DNA of 64,000 nucleotides from positions 186,001 to 250,000 of the forward strand of contig NZ_JANJTZ010000066.1 in assembly GCF_024710845.1 (NCBI RefSeq), given 5' to 3'. Source of the DNA: Mesorhizobium sp. GTDB taxonomy: Bacteria; Pseudomonadota; Alphaproteobacteria; Rhizobiales; Rhizobiaceae. This document shows, piece after piece, positions 16,590 to 25,464 of this stretch; position 1 is the stretch's first letter; the number at the start of each line of letters is the position of its first letter. The notes beneath the pieces are model-generated. The model did not search any database and was not told the origin of the DNA. It was given only the letters and a program-made list of their open reading frames with translations. The translations under genes and the position numbers were made by a program.

Positions 16590-19236
16590 CGATGATGGTC
16601 CTTATCTCGGAGCGGCAGGAGCCGCAGTTGGTGCCGGCACGCAATTGCGCGCCGACCTGGTCCACGCTGGTGCAGCCGGCGGCCACTGCAGCGCCGATCT
16701 GGTTGACGCCGACATTGAAGCAGGAGCAGACGACACGGCCGATCGACGGCATGGGAACCGGCGAGCGGCCCGACAGCAGCGCCATGCGGTCCGCGGGCCC
16801 AAGCGCCTGCCGCGACGCCAGGAGCGACACCAGCCAGTCGCGCGGCGGCAACTGTCCGGGTGGCGCCACGAGCACGGCGTCGGCCAGAGCGCCGTCGCCG
16901 TCGAGCGCGGCGGCCCGGTAGTTGAGGCCGCGCCTGTCGGTGTATTCGACCAGCTGGTCGCGCGCGATTGTGCCGAGAAGCTGGCGCGACAGGAGAATGC
17001 CCTGGTCGGGTGTCTCCGTGCCGCAGAGGTCGTAGAGCCAGCCACCCTCGACGGGACGACGGCTCCAGTGCACGAAGCCGGTTGGACGCAGGTCCCGCCG
17101 GGTGATCAGGGTGCCGGTCCAGGCGACCGCCTCGCGCCGCAACGTCACCGGGACGTGCTTCAGCTCGGGCTGGCCGGAATGGGCGTCGGTCGTCGGGTTG
17201 GCGAGCGGTCCGGCGCCAGCATTGGCGGCGAAGCTGCCGCTCCAGTGCATCGAGAGAAACGCCGCGCCGGGCTTCTGCGCGTCGGTGATTGCGACGCGGG
17301 CGCGCGACGAGCCGTAGCGGCTCGATATCTGCGCAAGATCGCCTTCGGCCAGCCCGTTGCGAGCGGCGTCGGCGGCGTTGACCTCGATCACCGGCTCGGG
17401 CGCGTTGGACATCAGCCGCGGCACGCTGCCGGTCCGGGTCATCGTGTGCCACTGGTCGCGCAGCCGGCCGGTGTTGAGCGCGATCGGCCGTTCGGCATCG
17501 ACGGCGTGAGCGACGCCGCGGTGGCGGACGGCGACGAAACGCGCCCGGCCGTCGCCGGTGGGAAAGCGCCCGTCGTCGAGCAGTCGCCCGGCTTGCGTGC
17601 CGTCCTGCTTCGCCGGCCAATGACGCGGCGGGAAGCGCTCGTAGTCGGCGTCGGCGATGGTCGCCAGTCCGCCGATATCGAACAGCCGCGCGCCGTCGTT
17701 CTCGAAGCCCGACAGCGCGGCGTGCTCACGAAAGATCGCGGCGGGGCCGTCGAAGGCGAAGGCATCGGCATAGCCCATCCGCCGCGCGACGTCGCAGACG
17801 ATGTCCCAGTCTGGCCGCGCGGCTCCGGGCAGCGGCAGGAAAGGCCGCTGGCGCGACATGCGCCGCTCCGAATTGGTCACCGTGCCGCTCTTCTCGCCCC
17901 AGGCGGCGGCCGGCAGAAGAACGTCGGCATAACGGGTGGTGTCGGTGCGGGTCACGTCCGACACGACGACGAAGTCGCAGGCCTTGAGCGCCGCGCGCAC
18001 CCGCGTCGCATCCGGCATCGAGACCGCCGGATTGGTGCCCATGATCCACAGCGCCTTGATCCGGCCATCGCCGACGGCCCGGAACATGTCGACCGCCTTC
18101 AGGCCGGGCCTGCGGGCGATGTCCGGCGCATTCCAGAAGCGCGCGACTCGATCGACATCCTCCGACCGGTCGAAGCTCATATGCGCGGCGAGCTGGTTGG
18201 CCAGCCCCCCGACCTCGCGCCCGCCCATGGCGTTGGGCTGGCCGGTGACCGAGAACGGCCCCATGCCGGGCCTTCCGATGCGACCCGTCGCCAGGTGGCA
18301 GTTGACGATGGCATTGACCTTGTCTGTGCCGTGCGACGACTGGTTGACGCCCTGGCTGTAGACGGTGACGGTGCGTTCGGTCTCGGCGAAGAGCTGGAAG
18401 AACAGCCGCACGTCGGCCTCGGCTAGGCCGCAGCTCGCCGCGACGCTTGCCGGTGAGGGCGCGTCGGCCATCGCTGCGGACAAGGCCTCGGCGAAGCCCG
18501 AAGTCGATGCGGCGACATAGTTCTGGTCGATCGCATTCGCGCGGGCGAGGTGCGCCAGCACGCCGTTGAAGAGCAGGACGTCCGTGCCGGGATCGATCGC
18601 CAGATGCAGATCGCACTCGTCAGCCGTCGCCGTGCGGCGCGGGTCGATGACGACGATCTTCGTGCCGCGTTCGCGCCGTGCGGCGAGCAGGCGCTGATAG
18701 AGGATCGGATGGCACCAGGCGGTGTTCGAGCCGGTGAGGACGACGAGGTCGGCTTGCTCGAAGTCCTCGTATGTGCCGGGCACGACGTCCTCGCCGAAGG
18801 CGCGGCGGTGGCCGGCGACGGACGAGGCCATGCAGAGCCGCGAATTGGTGTCGATATTGCCGGAGCCGATGAAGCCCTTCATCAGCTTGTTGGCGACGTA
18901 GTAGTCTTCCGTCAGCAATTGGCCCGAGACGTAGAAGGCCACCGAATCCGCGCCGTGTACGGCGATCGTGTCGGCGAAGCGCTTCGCGACGAGATCGAGC
19001 GCTTCGTCCCAGGAGGCCTGCCGCCCACCGATCTCGGGCGCCAAGAGGCGCCCGTGGAGCGCCATCGTTTCGCCCAGCGCCGAGCCCTTGGAGCACAGCT
19101 TGCCAAAATTGGCCGGATGATCCGGATCGCCGCGGACGGACACGGCTCCGTCCGCGGCGACCTGGGCCAGCACGCCGCAACCCACCCCGCAATAGGGGCA
19201 GGTGGTCCTCACCTCGGCTGCCGGGCGGTCGACCAT
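16561..19236 (-). CDS. nasA: Assimilatory nitrate reductase, large molybdenum subunit
   Basis: An 891-residue cytoplasmic molybdopterin nitrate reductase. An N-terminal [4Fe-4S] site uses Cys13, Cys16, Cys20 and Cys48 (CPYCGVGC). The molybdopterin oxidoreductase core and the C-terminal dinucleotide-binding domain (ALNTGRLRDQWHTMTRTG) follow. A BFD-like [2Fe-2S] domain ends the protein, with CSCFNVG and GTNCGSC. No twin-arginine signal is present, as expected for the assimilatory enzyme. The C-terminal domain marks the NasA form that can take electrons without a tightly fused reductase. No separate nasB flavoprotein gene is in the window. It starts four bases after nirD. Confidence 0.95.
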   Translation of the reverse strand: MVDRPAAEVRTTCPYCGVGCGVLAQVAADGAVSVRGDPDHPANFGKLCSKGSALGETMALHGRLLAPEIGGRQASWDEALDLVAKRFADTIAVHGADSVAFYVSGQLLTEDYYVANKLMKGFIGSGNIDTNSRLCMASSVAGHRRAFGEDVVPGTYEDFEQADLVVLTGSNTAWCHPILYQRLLAARRERGTKIVVIDPRRTATADECDLHLAIDPGTDVLLFNGVLAHLARANAIDQNYVAASTSGFAEALSAAMADAPSPASVAASCGLAEADVRLFFQLFAETERTVTVYSQGVNQSSHGTDKVNAIVNCHLATGRIGRPGMGPFSVTGQPNAMGGREVGGLANQLAAHMSFDRSEDVDRVARFWNAPDIARRPGLKAVDMFRAVGDGRIKALWIMGTNPAVSMPDATRVRAALKACDFVVVSDVTRTDTTRYADVLLPAAAWGEKSGTVTNSERRMSRQRPFLPLPGAARPDWDIVCDVARRMGYADAFAFDGPAAIFREHAALSGFENDGARLFDIGGLATIADADYERFPPRHWPAKQDGTQAGRLLDDGRFPTGDGRARFVAVRHRGVAHAVDAERPIALNTGRLRDQWHTMTRTGSVPRLMSNAPEPVIEVNAADAARNGLAEGDLAQISSRYGSSRARVAITDAQKPGAAFLSMHWSGSFAANAGAGPLANPTTDAHSGQPELKHVPVTLRREAVAWTGTLITRRDLRPTGFVHWSRRPVEGGWLYDLCGTETPDQGILLSRQLLGTIARDQLVEYTDRRGLNYRAAALDGDGALADAVLVAPPGQLPPRDWLVSLLASRQALGPADRMALLSGRSPVPMPSIGRVVCSCFNVGVNQIGAAVAAGCTSVDQVGAQLRAGTNCGSCRSEIRTIIDAGRLQAAE

Positions 19237-19240
19237 CGCG

Positions 19241-19570
19241 TTACTCGGCCGCCATGAGTTGGCGGTCGAGCGCGATCAGGATGCGACCTTCCTCGATCTT
19301 GAGCGGTATCGTGCGGACCGCGCCCTCGTCGGCGCCCTGCGCCAGCCCGGTTTCGAGCGAGATCACCCAGTTGTGCAGGGGGCACGTCACCGACGCGCCG
19401 TGCACGATGCCCTGGGTCAGGGGGCCGCCCTTGTGCGGGCAGTGATCCTCGATGGCGAAGATGCGGTCGTCATGGGTGCGGAACACGCCGATCTTGCCTT
19501 GCGGGGTCACCACGCACCGCGCGCCGCGCTGCGGGATGTCGTCGATCGTTCCGATGGGGAACCAGGTCAT
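19241..19570 (-). CDS. nirD: Nitrite reductase small subunit NirD (Rieske-type)
   Basis: A 109-residue Rieske-fold protein with the cluster ligands in DHCPHKGGPL and TCPLHNWV (C-x-H and C-x2-H), so it would keep a [2Fe-2S] cluster; many enteric NirD proteins lack these ligands. It partners NirB in NAD(P)H-dependent reduction of nitrite to ammonium. I start at MTWFPIG (19570), four bases after the nirB stop. It lies between nirB and nasA in the nitrate assimilation operon. Confidence 0.94.
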   Translation of the reverse strand: MTWFPIGTIDDIPQRGARCVVTPQGKIGVFRTHDDRIFAIEDHCPHKGGPLTQGIVHGASVTCPLHNWVISLETGLAQGADEGAVRTIPLKIEEGRILIALDRQLMAAE

Positions 19571-19574
19571 GCGA

Positions 19575-22025
19575 TCACTCCGCCGCGAGCTGGTAGGGGA
19601 CCGCCGCCAGCGGGCGGAATTCATGCTTGTCCTTGCCCGACACGCGTTCGGACCAGGGATCGACCTGCGCGAACTTCTGGCTGAAGACGAAGCGGTCGTA
19701 GAAGTCCCTGCGGCGCGGCAGGTCGTGCAGCACCTGGCGCCGGATCTCGTCGTAGCCGATGCGCTTGGCCCATTTGTAGATGCGCTCGAGATAGCGGGCC
19801 TGCTCGCGATACATCTGCGTCAGCGCCACGATGACCTCGAGGGCCTCGTCCTCGGTCCTGACCTGGCCGAGTACCTCCGTGCCCTTGATGTCGAGGCCGG
19901 CGGCGCCGGCGAAATGGATCTCGTAGCCCGAGTCGACGCAGATCACGCCGACGTCCTTGCAGGTCGCCTCGGCGCAGTTGCGCGGGCAGCCGGAGACGCC
20001 CATCTTGACCTTTGCCGGCGTCCACGAACCCCACATGAACTTCTCGATGCGGATGCCGAGACCAGTCGAGTCCCGCGTGCCGAAGCGGCACCAGTCCGAA
20101 CCGACGCAGGTTTTTACCGTGCGCAGCCCCTTGGCATAGGCGTGGCCCGAGACGAAGCCGGCTTCGCCGAGATCGGCCCAGACAGCCGGCAGGTCTTCCT
20201 TCTTGATGCCCAGCATGTCGATGCGCTGACCGCCCGTGACTTTGACGGTGGGGATGGCGAATTTGTCGACCACGTCGGCTATCGCGCGCAGTTCCTTGGC
20301 CGACGTGACGCCCCCCCACATGCGCGGGACCACCGAATAGGTGCCGTCCTTCTGGATATTGGCGTGGACGCGCTCGTTGATGAAGCGCGACTGGTAGTCG
20401 TCGGCATATTCGTCCGGCCAGTCCGCGACGAGATAGTAGTTGAGCGCAGGCCGGCACTTCGCGCAGCCACACGACGTCTTCCACTCGAGTTCCTGCATCA
20501 CGGCGGGGATCGTCTTCAGCCGTTTCGCCTTGATCAGGCGGCGCACCTCGTCGTGACCGAGCGTGGTGCAGGTGCACATCGGCGTGATCGCCGCCGGGTT
20601 GTAGCTGTCGCCCAGCGTCAGGACCATCAGCTTCTCGACCAATGGCGTGCAGGTGCCGCACGACGCAGACGCCTTGGTATGGGCGCGCACGTCGTCGAGC
20701 GACGTCAGGCCCTTCGATGTGATCGTGCCGGTGATCTTGCTCTTGCAGACGCCGTTGCAGCCGCAGATCTCGGCGTCATCCGCCAAGGCCGCAACGGCCG
20801 CCAAAGGGTCCGCGGAGGCGCCCCCCTGGAAAGCCTGCCCGAAGATGAGCGTGTCGCGCATCTCGGAGATGTCGGTCTCTTTCTTCTTGAGATCGTTGAA
20901 CCAGGCGCCGTCGCCGGTCTCGCCGAAGAGGACCGTGCCGATGATCCGGTTCTCCTTGAGGACGACACGCTTGTAGACGCCGGCGGAGGCGTCGCGCAGG
21001 ATGATCTCCTCGCGGTCGTCGCCGTCGGCGAAGTCGCCCAGCGAATAGAGGTCGATGCCGGTGACCTTCAGCTTGGTCGGCGTGTCGGAGTGGACGAAGC
21101 GCTTGTTCGCGCTTTGAGCGAGGTTGGCCGCGGCCACGCGCGCCATCTCGTAGAGCGGCGCGACGAGGCCGTAGACATTGCCGCCAACCTCGGCGCATTC
21201 GCCGACCGACAGGATGTTTGGATCGGAGGTTTCCATGCGATCGTCCGTGACGATGCCGCGGTTGACCGCCAGCCCCGCATCCTTGGCCAGCGCCACGTTC
21301 GGGCGGATGCCGACGGCCATGACGACCAGCGTCGCCGGGATGACCGCGCCGTCGGCAAGTTCGACGCCTTCGACCTTGCCGTCGCCGACGATCGCCTTGG
21401 TGTTGGCCTTGGTCATGACCTTGATGCCGCGCGCCTCGACCGCCTTCTGCAGCAGGTAGCCGGCCGCGGGATCGAGCTGCCGCTCCATCAGCGTCGGCAT
21501 GACGTGCAGCACGGTGACGTCCATGCCGCGTTCCTTGAGGCCTGCCGCCGCCTCGAGCCCGAGCAACCCGCCGCCGATGACGACGGCCCTGTCGCGCGAC
21601 TGCGCCGCAAGCAGCATGGCGTTGACGTCGTCGAGGTCGCGGTAGGTGATCACGCCGGGCAGGTCCTTGCCGGGGACGGGAATGATGAACGGCACCGAGC
21701 CGGTGGCGATGACCAGCTTGTCGTATCTCTCGGTCACGCCGTGGTCCGAAGTCACGGTCCTGGCGTCGCGATCGACGGCGACGATCTTGTGGCCCTTGTA
21801 AAGCGTGACGCCGTGCTGGATGTACCAACCGTCGCCGTGGATGACGATGTCTTCATAGCTCTTCTCGCCCGACAGAACCGGCGACAGCATGATGCGGTCG
21901 TAGTTCACGCGCGGCTCGGCGTTGAAGATGATGACTTCGTAGCGGCCGGGAGCCTCTTCGAACAGATGCTCAAGCATGCGCCCCGGCGCCATGCCATTGC
22001 CGACGATGACGAGCTTTTCGGCCAT
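19575..22025 (-). CDS. nirB: Assimilatory nitrite reductase large subunit NirB
   Basis: An 816-residue siroheme nitrite reductase. The order is an N-terminal FAD/NAD(P)H reductase domain (MAEKLVIVGNGMAPG, then VVIGGGLLGLEAAAGLKERG), a BFD-like [2Fe-2S] domain (CGCNGVCKSKI and CGTCTPLVEKL), and a ferredoxin-nitrite reductase half. The siroheme/[4Fe-4S] cysteines are in TCVGSDWCRFGT and SGCPRNCAEATC. It reduces nitrite to ammonium in the cytoplasm with NirD. The chosen ATG at 22025 follows the nrtD stop by five bases. CysG further down the run supplies its siroheme. Confidence 0.97.
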   Translation of the reverse strand: MAEKLVIVGNGMAPGRMLEHLFEEAPGRYEVIIFNAEPRVNYDRIMLSPVLSGEKSYEDIVIHGDGWYIQHGVTLYKGHKIVAVDRDARTVTSDHGVTERYDKLVIATGSVPFIIPVPGKDLPGVITYRDLDDVNAMLLAAQSRDRAVVIGGGLLGLEAAAGLKERGMDVTVLHVMPTLMERQLDPAAGYLLQKAVEARGIKVMTKANTKAIVGDGKVEGVELADGAVIPATLVVMAVGIRPNVALAKDAGLAVNRGIVTDDRMETSDPNILSVGECAEVGGNVYGLVAPLYEMARVAAANLAQSANKRFVHSDTPTKLKVTGIDLYSLGDFADGDDREEIILRDASAGVYKRVVLKENRIIGTVLFGETGDGAWFNDLKKKETDISEMRDTLIFGQAFQGGASADPLAAVAALADDAEICGCNGVCKSKITGTITSKGLTSLDDVRAHTKASASCGTCTPLVEKLMVLTLGDSYNPAAITPMCTCTTLGHDEVRRLIKAKRLKTIPAVMQELEWKTSCGCAKCRPALNYYLVADWPDEYADDYQSRFINERVHANIQKDGTYSVVPRMWGGVTSAKELRAIADVVDKFAIPTVKVTGGQRIDMLGIKKEDLPAVWADLGEAGFVSGHAYAKGLRTVKTCVGSDWCRFGTRDSTGLGIRIEKFMWGSWTPAKVKMGVSGCPRNCAEATCKDVGVICVDSGYEIHFAGAAGLDIKGTEVLGQVRTEDEALEVIVALTQMYREQARYLERIYKWAKRIGYDEIRRQVLHDLPRRRDFYDRFVFSQKFAQVDPWSERVSGKDKHEFRPLAAVPYQLAAE

Positions 22026-22030
22026 GGCGC

Positions 22031-22828
22031 TCACTCCGCGGCTTCCACGAAGCGGTGGCGCTCGTAGAGGAACTTGAGCACTGCCTCGCGGCACTTGAGG
22101 TAGGTCCGGTCCGAGGCGAGCGCGATGCGGTTGCGCGGGCGCTCCAGCGGCACGTCGAGCACTTCGCCGATCGTGGCGGCGGGACCGTTGGTCATCATCA
22201 CGATGCGATCGGACAGAAGCACCGCCTCGTCGACGTCGTGGGTGATCATGATGATCGTGTTGCCCAGCCGCGCGTGGATCTCCATCATCTGGTCCTGCAA
22301 GTGCGCGCGGGTGAGTGCGTCGAGCGCGCCGAACGGTTCGTCGAGCAGCAGGATCTTCGGCTCCATCGCCAGCGCGCGGGCAATGCCGACACGCTGCTTC
22401 ATGCCGCCCGAGATCTCCGACGGACGCTTGTCCGTCGCATGCGCCATCTGGACGAGGGTGAGGTTCTCCATGATCCAGTCGTGGCGCTCGGCCTTCGTCT
22501 TCCGGCCCGCGAACACCTTGGACACGGCGAGATTGACGTTCTCGTAGACGGTGAGCCACGGCAGCAGAGAGTGGTTCTGGAACACCACGGCGCGGTCGGG
22601 GCCCGGCGAGTTGACCTCCTGGTTCTCCAGAAGCACTGCGCCTTGGGAGACCTGGGTCAGGCCCGCGACGAGATTGAGCAATGTGGACTTGCCGCAGCCG
22701 GAATGGCCAATGATGGAGACGTATTCGCCCTTGTCGATCGTCAGGCGGATGTCGCGCAGAACCTCGGTGGAGGCGGAGCCGCGGGTGAAAGTCTTGCCGA
22801 TATGGTCGAGCTTGAGATAGGCGCTCAT
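22031..22828 (-). CDS. nrtD: Nitrate/nitrite ABC transporter ATPase
   Basis: A 265-residue ABC ATPase of the nitrate/sulfonate/taurine class (NrtD/CmpD/NasD). Motifs are Walker A GHSGCGKSTLLN near residue 42, signature ISGGMKQRVGIARAL, Walker B ILLLDEPFGALD and the H-loop MITHDVDEA. It starts at ATG 22828 with AAGGA upstream. It lacks the extra C-terminal NrtA-like domain of cyanobacterial NrtC. It completes the NrtABD importer that brings nitrate to the cytoplasmic reductases encoded next. Confidence 0.94.
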   Translation of the reverse strand: MSAYLKLDHIGKTFTRGSASTEVLRDIRLTIDKGEYVSIIGHSGCGKSTLLNLVAGLTQVSQGAVLLENQEVNSPGPDRAVVFQNHSLLPWLTVYENVNLAVSKVFAGRKTKAERHDWIMENLTLVQMAHATDKRPSEISGGMKQRVGIARALAMEPKILLLDEPFGALDALTRAHLQDQMMEIHARLGNTIIMITHDVDEAVLLSDRIVMMTNGPAATIGEVLDVPLERPRNRIALASDRTYLKCREAVLKFLYERHRFVEAAE

Positions 22829-22842
22829 GGGTCTTTTCCTTC

Positions 22843-23736
22843 TCAGTTCGAGGATGTGCCGCGGGTGACGAGCGCGCCGAGGAAGGACACCAGCTTGTCG
22901 AGCATGAAGCCGACCAGGCCGATGTAGACGAGCGCGACGATGATGTCGGTGAGGCGCGACGAGTTCCACGCATCCCAGATGAAGAAGCCGATGCCGACGC
23001 CGCCGGTCAGCATTTCGGCGGCGACGATGGCGAGCCAGGACAGGCCGACGCCGATCTTCAGGCCGGAGAAGATGTAGGGCGCGGCGGCCGGCACCATGAT
23101 CTTGAAGAAGTATTCGACATGGTTGAGCCGCAGCACCAGGGCGACGTTGCGATAGTCCTGCGGGATGTTGCGGATGCCCACCGCAGTGTTGATGATCACC
23201 GGCCAGATCGAGGTGATGAAGATCACGAAGATCGCCGAGGGCCGCGAATCGAGGAACGCCGCGAGCGAGAGCGGCAGCCAGGCGAGGGGAGGCACCGTGC
23301 GCAGCACCTGGAAGATCGGGTCGAGGCCGCGCATCGCCCAGATCGACTGGCCGATGAGCGCGCCGACGAGAACGCCGACGATGGCGGCAAGCCCGAAGCC
23401 GTAGGCGACGCGCTCCAGCGACACCAGGACGCGCCAGCCGAGCCCGATGTCCTGGTCGCCGTTTTCGAAGAACGGGCTGACAATCAGGTCCCGGCTCTGC
23501 GCCCAGACTTCCGAGGGCGGCGGCAGCGAGGAGTTCGGATCGGAGAAGGCGATCTGCCAGAGACCGAGGAGGATGGCGAGCACCACGATCGGCGGCAGGA
23601 CGGATTGGGCGACCTTGACGGCGAGGCCGCGCAGATCGAACCGCCTCGGCTGCGCGGCAAGCGGGACGACGGTCGCGGGACGCGGCTTGAAGGGACCGGC
23701 GACGACGACATCGCTCTTGGTGGCTGGCAGTGACAT
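22843..23736 (-). CDS. nrtB: Nitrate ABC transporter permease
   Basis: A 297-residue inner-membrane permease of the NrtB/SsuC class with about six hydrophobic segments. It has the EAA-type loop NVALVLRLNHVEYFFKIMVPAAAP that contacts the ATPase. It sits between nrtA (66-bp gap containing a perfect 9-bp hairpin) and nrtD (14-bp gap). The N-terminal 40 residues are proline-rich and cytoplasmic. Confidence 0.94.
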   Translation of the reverse strand: MSLPATKSDVVVAGPFKPRPATVVPLAAQPRRFDLRGLAVKVAQSVLPPIVVLAILLGLWQIAFSDPNSSLPPPSEVWAQSRDLIVSPFFENGDQDIGLGWRVLVSLERVAYGFGLAAIVGVLVGALIGQSIWAMRGLDPIFQVLRTVPPLAWLPLSLAAFLDSRPSAIFVIFITSIWPVIINTAVGIRNIPQDYRNVALVLRLNHVEYFFKIMVPAAAPYIFSGLKIGVGLSWLAIVAAEMLTGGVGIGFFIWDAWNSSRLTDIIVALVYIGLVGFMLDKLVSFLGALVTRGTSSN

Positions 23737-23765
23737 GGGCTTACCTCTGTCCGGGGTCGGGAACG

Positions 23766-23788
23766 GGCCGGCGGACGAGCCGCCGGCC
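23766..23788 (-). other. Intercistronic hairpin after nrtA
   Basis: A perfect 9-bp stem GGCCGGCGG / CCGCCGGCC with a five-base loop lies 15 bases past the nrtA stop, before nrtB. There is no T run, so it is more likely an mRNA 3'-end stabiliser or partial attenuator that leaves more transcript for the binding protein than for the permease. Confidence 0.7.
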
Positions 23789-23802
23789 GGTGGCGTCGGC
23801 GG

Positions 23803-25116
23803 TCAGGCCATCGCCTTGATGGCGAGGCTGTCGAGATAGGCGGTCGGATTGGCCGGATCGAACACCTTGCCGTCGAAGAAGGTCTCGATGCCGCGGCTGT
23901 CGCCCGACGGAAGGTCGGTGAGGCCCAGTCCTTTCGCGGCTTCGAGCCAGAGATCGGAGCGGTTGGTCGCGTCAACCATCTTCTTGACGTCGGTCGTGCC
24001 GGGGAAGTAGCCCCAGCGAATGTTCTCGGTCATGAACCAGGTGTCGAGGCTCTTCCAGGGATAGGACGTCTCGCCCTTCTCGCCCCAGAACTTCATCAAC
24101 AGGTTCGTGCCCTCGGCGGTGCGGCCGTTGCCGTAGTTGATGTCGCCCTTGATGCGGCCGATGATGTCCTTGACCGGCACGTTGTACCACTGGCGCTTGC
24201 CGATGATCTCGGCCATCTCCTGCTTGTTCTCCATCTTGTCGCACCACTGCTGGGCTTCCATGGTGGCCATCATGATGGCGAGCGCGGCCTTCGGGTTCTT
24301 GTCGACGAAGTCGGCGCGCATGCCGAGAACCTTCTCGGGATGGCGGAACCAGAGTTCGCCGGTGGTCAGTGCGGTAAAGCCGATCTTCTGGTGAACGAGT
24401 TGCTCATTCCACGGCTCACCGACGCAGAAGGCGTCCATATTGCCGACCTTCATGTTCGCCACCATCTGCGGTGGCGGAACGACGATCAGGTCGACGTCCT
24501 TGTCGGGATCGATGCCCCCGGCTGCGAGCCAATAGCGCATCCATAGATCGTGCGTGCCGCCGGGAAAGGTCATGGCAACGCTGGCCGCCTTGCCGGCGGC
24601 CTTCTTCTTGGCGAAGGCCTCCTTCAGCGCGCCGGCATCCTTTTGCACGCCGGTGTCGGCATATTCCTGCGCGACCGAGATCCCCTGGCAGTCCTCGTTG
24701 AGGTTGATCAGCGTGTACATCGGCAGCGGCTGCTTGTTCTGCATCACCGCGCCAGACGAATAGAGGTGCACCTTGGGGCGCAGGATGTGGCCGCCGTCGA
24801 TGCCCCCGTTGGCGGTGCCGAGCGCCATGTTGTCGCGCGTGGCGCCCCACGACGCCTGCTTCAGGATTTCCATGTCCGGCAGGCCGTATTTGTCGAAGAT
24901 GCCCTTTTCCTTGGCGACGATCAGCGGCGCGGAGTCGGTCAGGGCGATGAAGCCGAGCTTGGTTCCGGTCACTTCCGGTCCCGCCGCGGCCGCATAGGCA
25001 CCGGAAGGCAGCAACTGGCGGCCGGCCAGCAGCAGGGCGGTCGTCGTCGCCACATCCCTGAGGAACCGGCGGCGGTTCGGGGCGAAGGTCTTCTTTGAGG
25101 TCTGGCTTTCGGTCAT
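23803..25116 (-). CDS. nrtA: Periplasmic nitrate-binding protein
   Basis: A 437-residue solute-binding protein of the NrtA/CmpA family. The N-terminus carries a twin-arginine signal (NRRRFLRDVATTTALLLAG) ending near ASGAYAAAA-like small residues, so it is probably exported folded. Ligand-site signatures of the family are visible: SWGATRDNMALG, FPGGTHDLWMRYWLAAGGI and CVGEPWNEQ. GGAG lies six bases before the ATG. It is the first structural gene after a 175-base leader with a sigma-54 promoter, ANTAR-type hairpins and a terminator, so its transcription should respond to both nitrogen status and nitrate. Confidence 0.95.
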   Translation of the reverse strand: MTESQTSKKTFAPNRRRFLRDVATTTALLLAGRQLLPSGAYAAAAGPEVTGTKLGFIALTDSAPLIVAKEKGIFDKYGLPDMEILKQASWGATRDNMALGTANGGIDGGHILRPKVHLYSSGAVMQNKQPLPMYTLINLNEDCQGISVAQEYADTGVQKDAGALKEAFAKKKAAGKAASVAMTFPGGTHDLWMRYWLAAGGIDPDKDVDLIVVPPPQMVANMKVGNMDAFCVGEPWNEQLVHQKIGFTALTTGELWFRHPEKVLGMRADFVDKNPKAALAIMMATMEAQQWCDKMENKQEMAEIIGKRQWYNVPVKDIIGRIKGDINYGNGRTAEGTNLLMKFWGEKGETSYPWKSLDTWFMTENIRWGYFPGTTDVKKMVDATNRSDLWLEAAKGLGLTDLPSGDSRGIETFFDGKVFDPANPTAYLDSLAIKAMA

Positions 25117-25170
25117 CTCGATCTCCGGGCTTGACGGCTGGGAGGGTCCGTCGGTTGCAGATGGTCAAAA

Positions 25171-25240
25171 ACAAAAAAAGCTGCCGACCAGAACCTCGCG
25201 TCCGTCCATCCGGGAGCGCGAATTCCTGAGCGGCAGCTTT
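25171..25240 (-). terminator. Leader terminator controlled by NasT (upstream of nrtA)
   Basis: On the minus strand AAAGCTGCCG at the 5' side pairs with CGGCAGCTTT at the 3' side, giving a 10-bp stem over a 50-base loop, followed at once by a run of seven T. It lies between the ANTAR-type hairpins and the nrtA start, 55 bases from the ATG. This is the expected place for a nitrate-relieved terminator. Confidence 0.8.
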
Positions 25241-25248
25241 GCCTGTGG

Positions 25249-25291
25249 GGCGCCCGTCCTTGGACGCCGATCTCGTGGCCTTTCGGCCTCG
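25249..25291 (-). promoter_or_regulatory. ANTAR-target two-hairpin leader element (NasT site)
   Basis: Two hairpins separated by five bases. P2 (25249-25268) is a perfect 7-bp stem GGCGTCC / GGGCGCC (one G-T pair) with hexaloop AAGGAC; A at loop position 1 and G at position 4 match the ANTAR consensus. P1 (25274-25291) can form CGAGGC / GCCACG with hexaloop CGAAAG and one A-A mismatch; its loop does not fit the A1/G4 rule. The element starts at the predicted transcription start and precedes the terminator. NasT, encoded upstream, is the ANTAR protein expected to bind. Confidence 0.75.
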
Positions 25292-25300
25292 TAAATAGAG

Positions 25301-25318
25301 AAGCACGAAACGTGCCAA
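25301..25318 (-). promoter_or_regulatory. Sigma-54 promoter of nrtA operon
   Basis: On the minus strand TTGGCACGTTTCGTGCTT contains TGGCAC-N5-GTGCT. It fits the -24/-12 consensus TGGCAC-N5-TTGCW with one mismatch and keeps the invariant ten bases between GG and GC. The predicted start near 25291 coincides with the first base of the P1 hairpin, which supports both calls. Confidence 0.78.
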
Positions 25319-25426
25319 CTATGGGTTCTGGAGACTTTCCATTGAGAGTCAGTTACTTGGCCGTCGGTGAGACTTGACCGTCAGCCGCGCGGATGACTGC
25401 CTTATCGGCAATCAGCCATTTTGCAC

Positions 25427-25443
25427 TGCACAAATTGTGTGCA
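25427..25443 (-). promoter_or_regulatory. NtrC-like enhancer site upstream of nrtA
   Basis: The 17-bp dyad TGCAC-N7-GTGCA matches the NtrC consensus ends (TGCACC-N5-GGTGCA with one change in each half). It is centred about 120 bp upstream of the -24 element, in the normal enhancer range for sigma-54 promoters. It would tie the nitrate operon to nitrogen limitation. Confidence 0.68.
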
Positions 25444-25464
25444 TTGCATTTCGAGCGGTATGAG

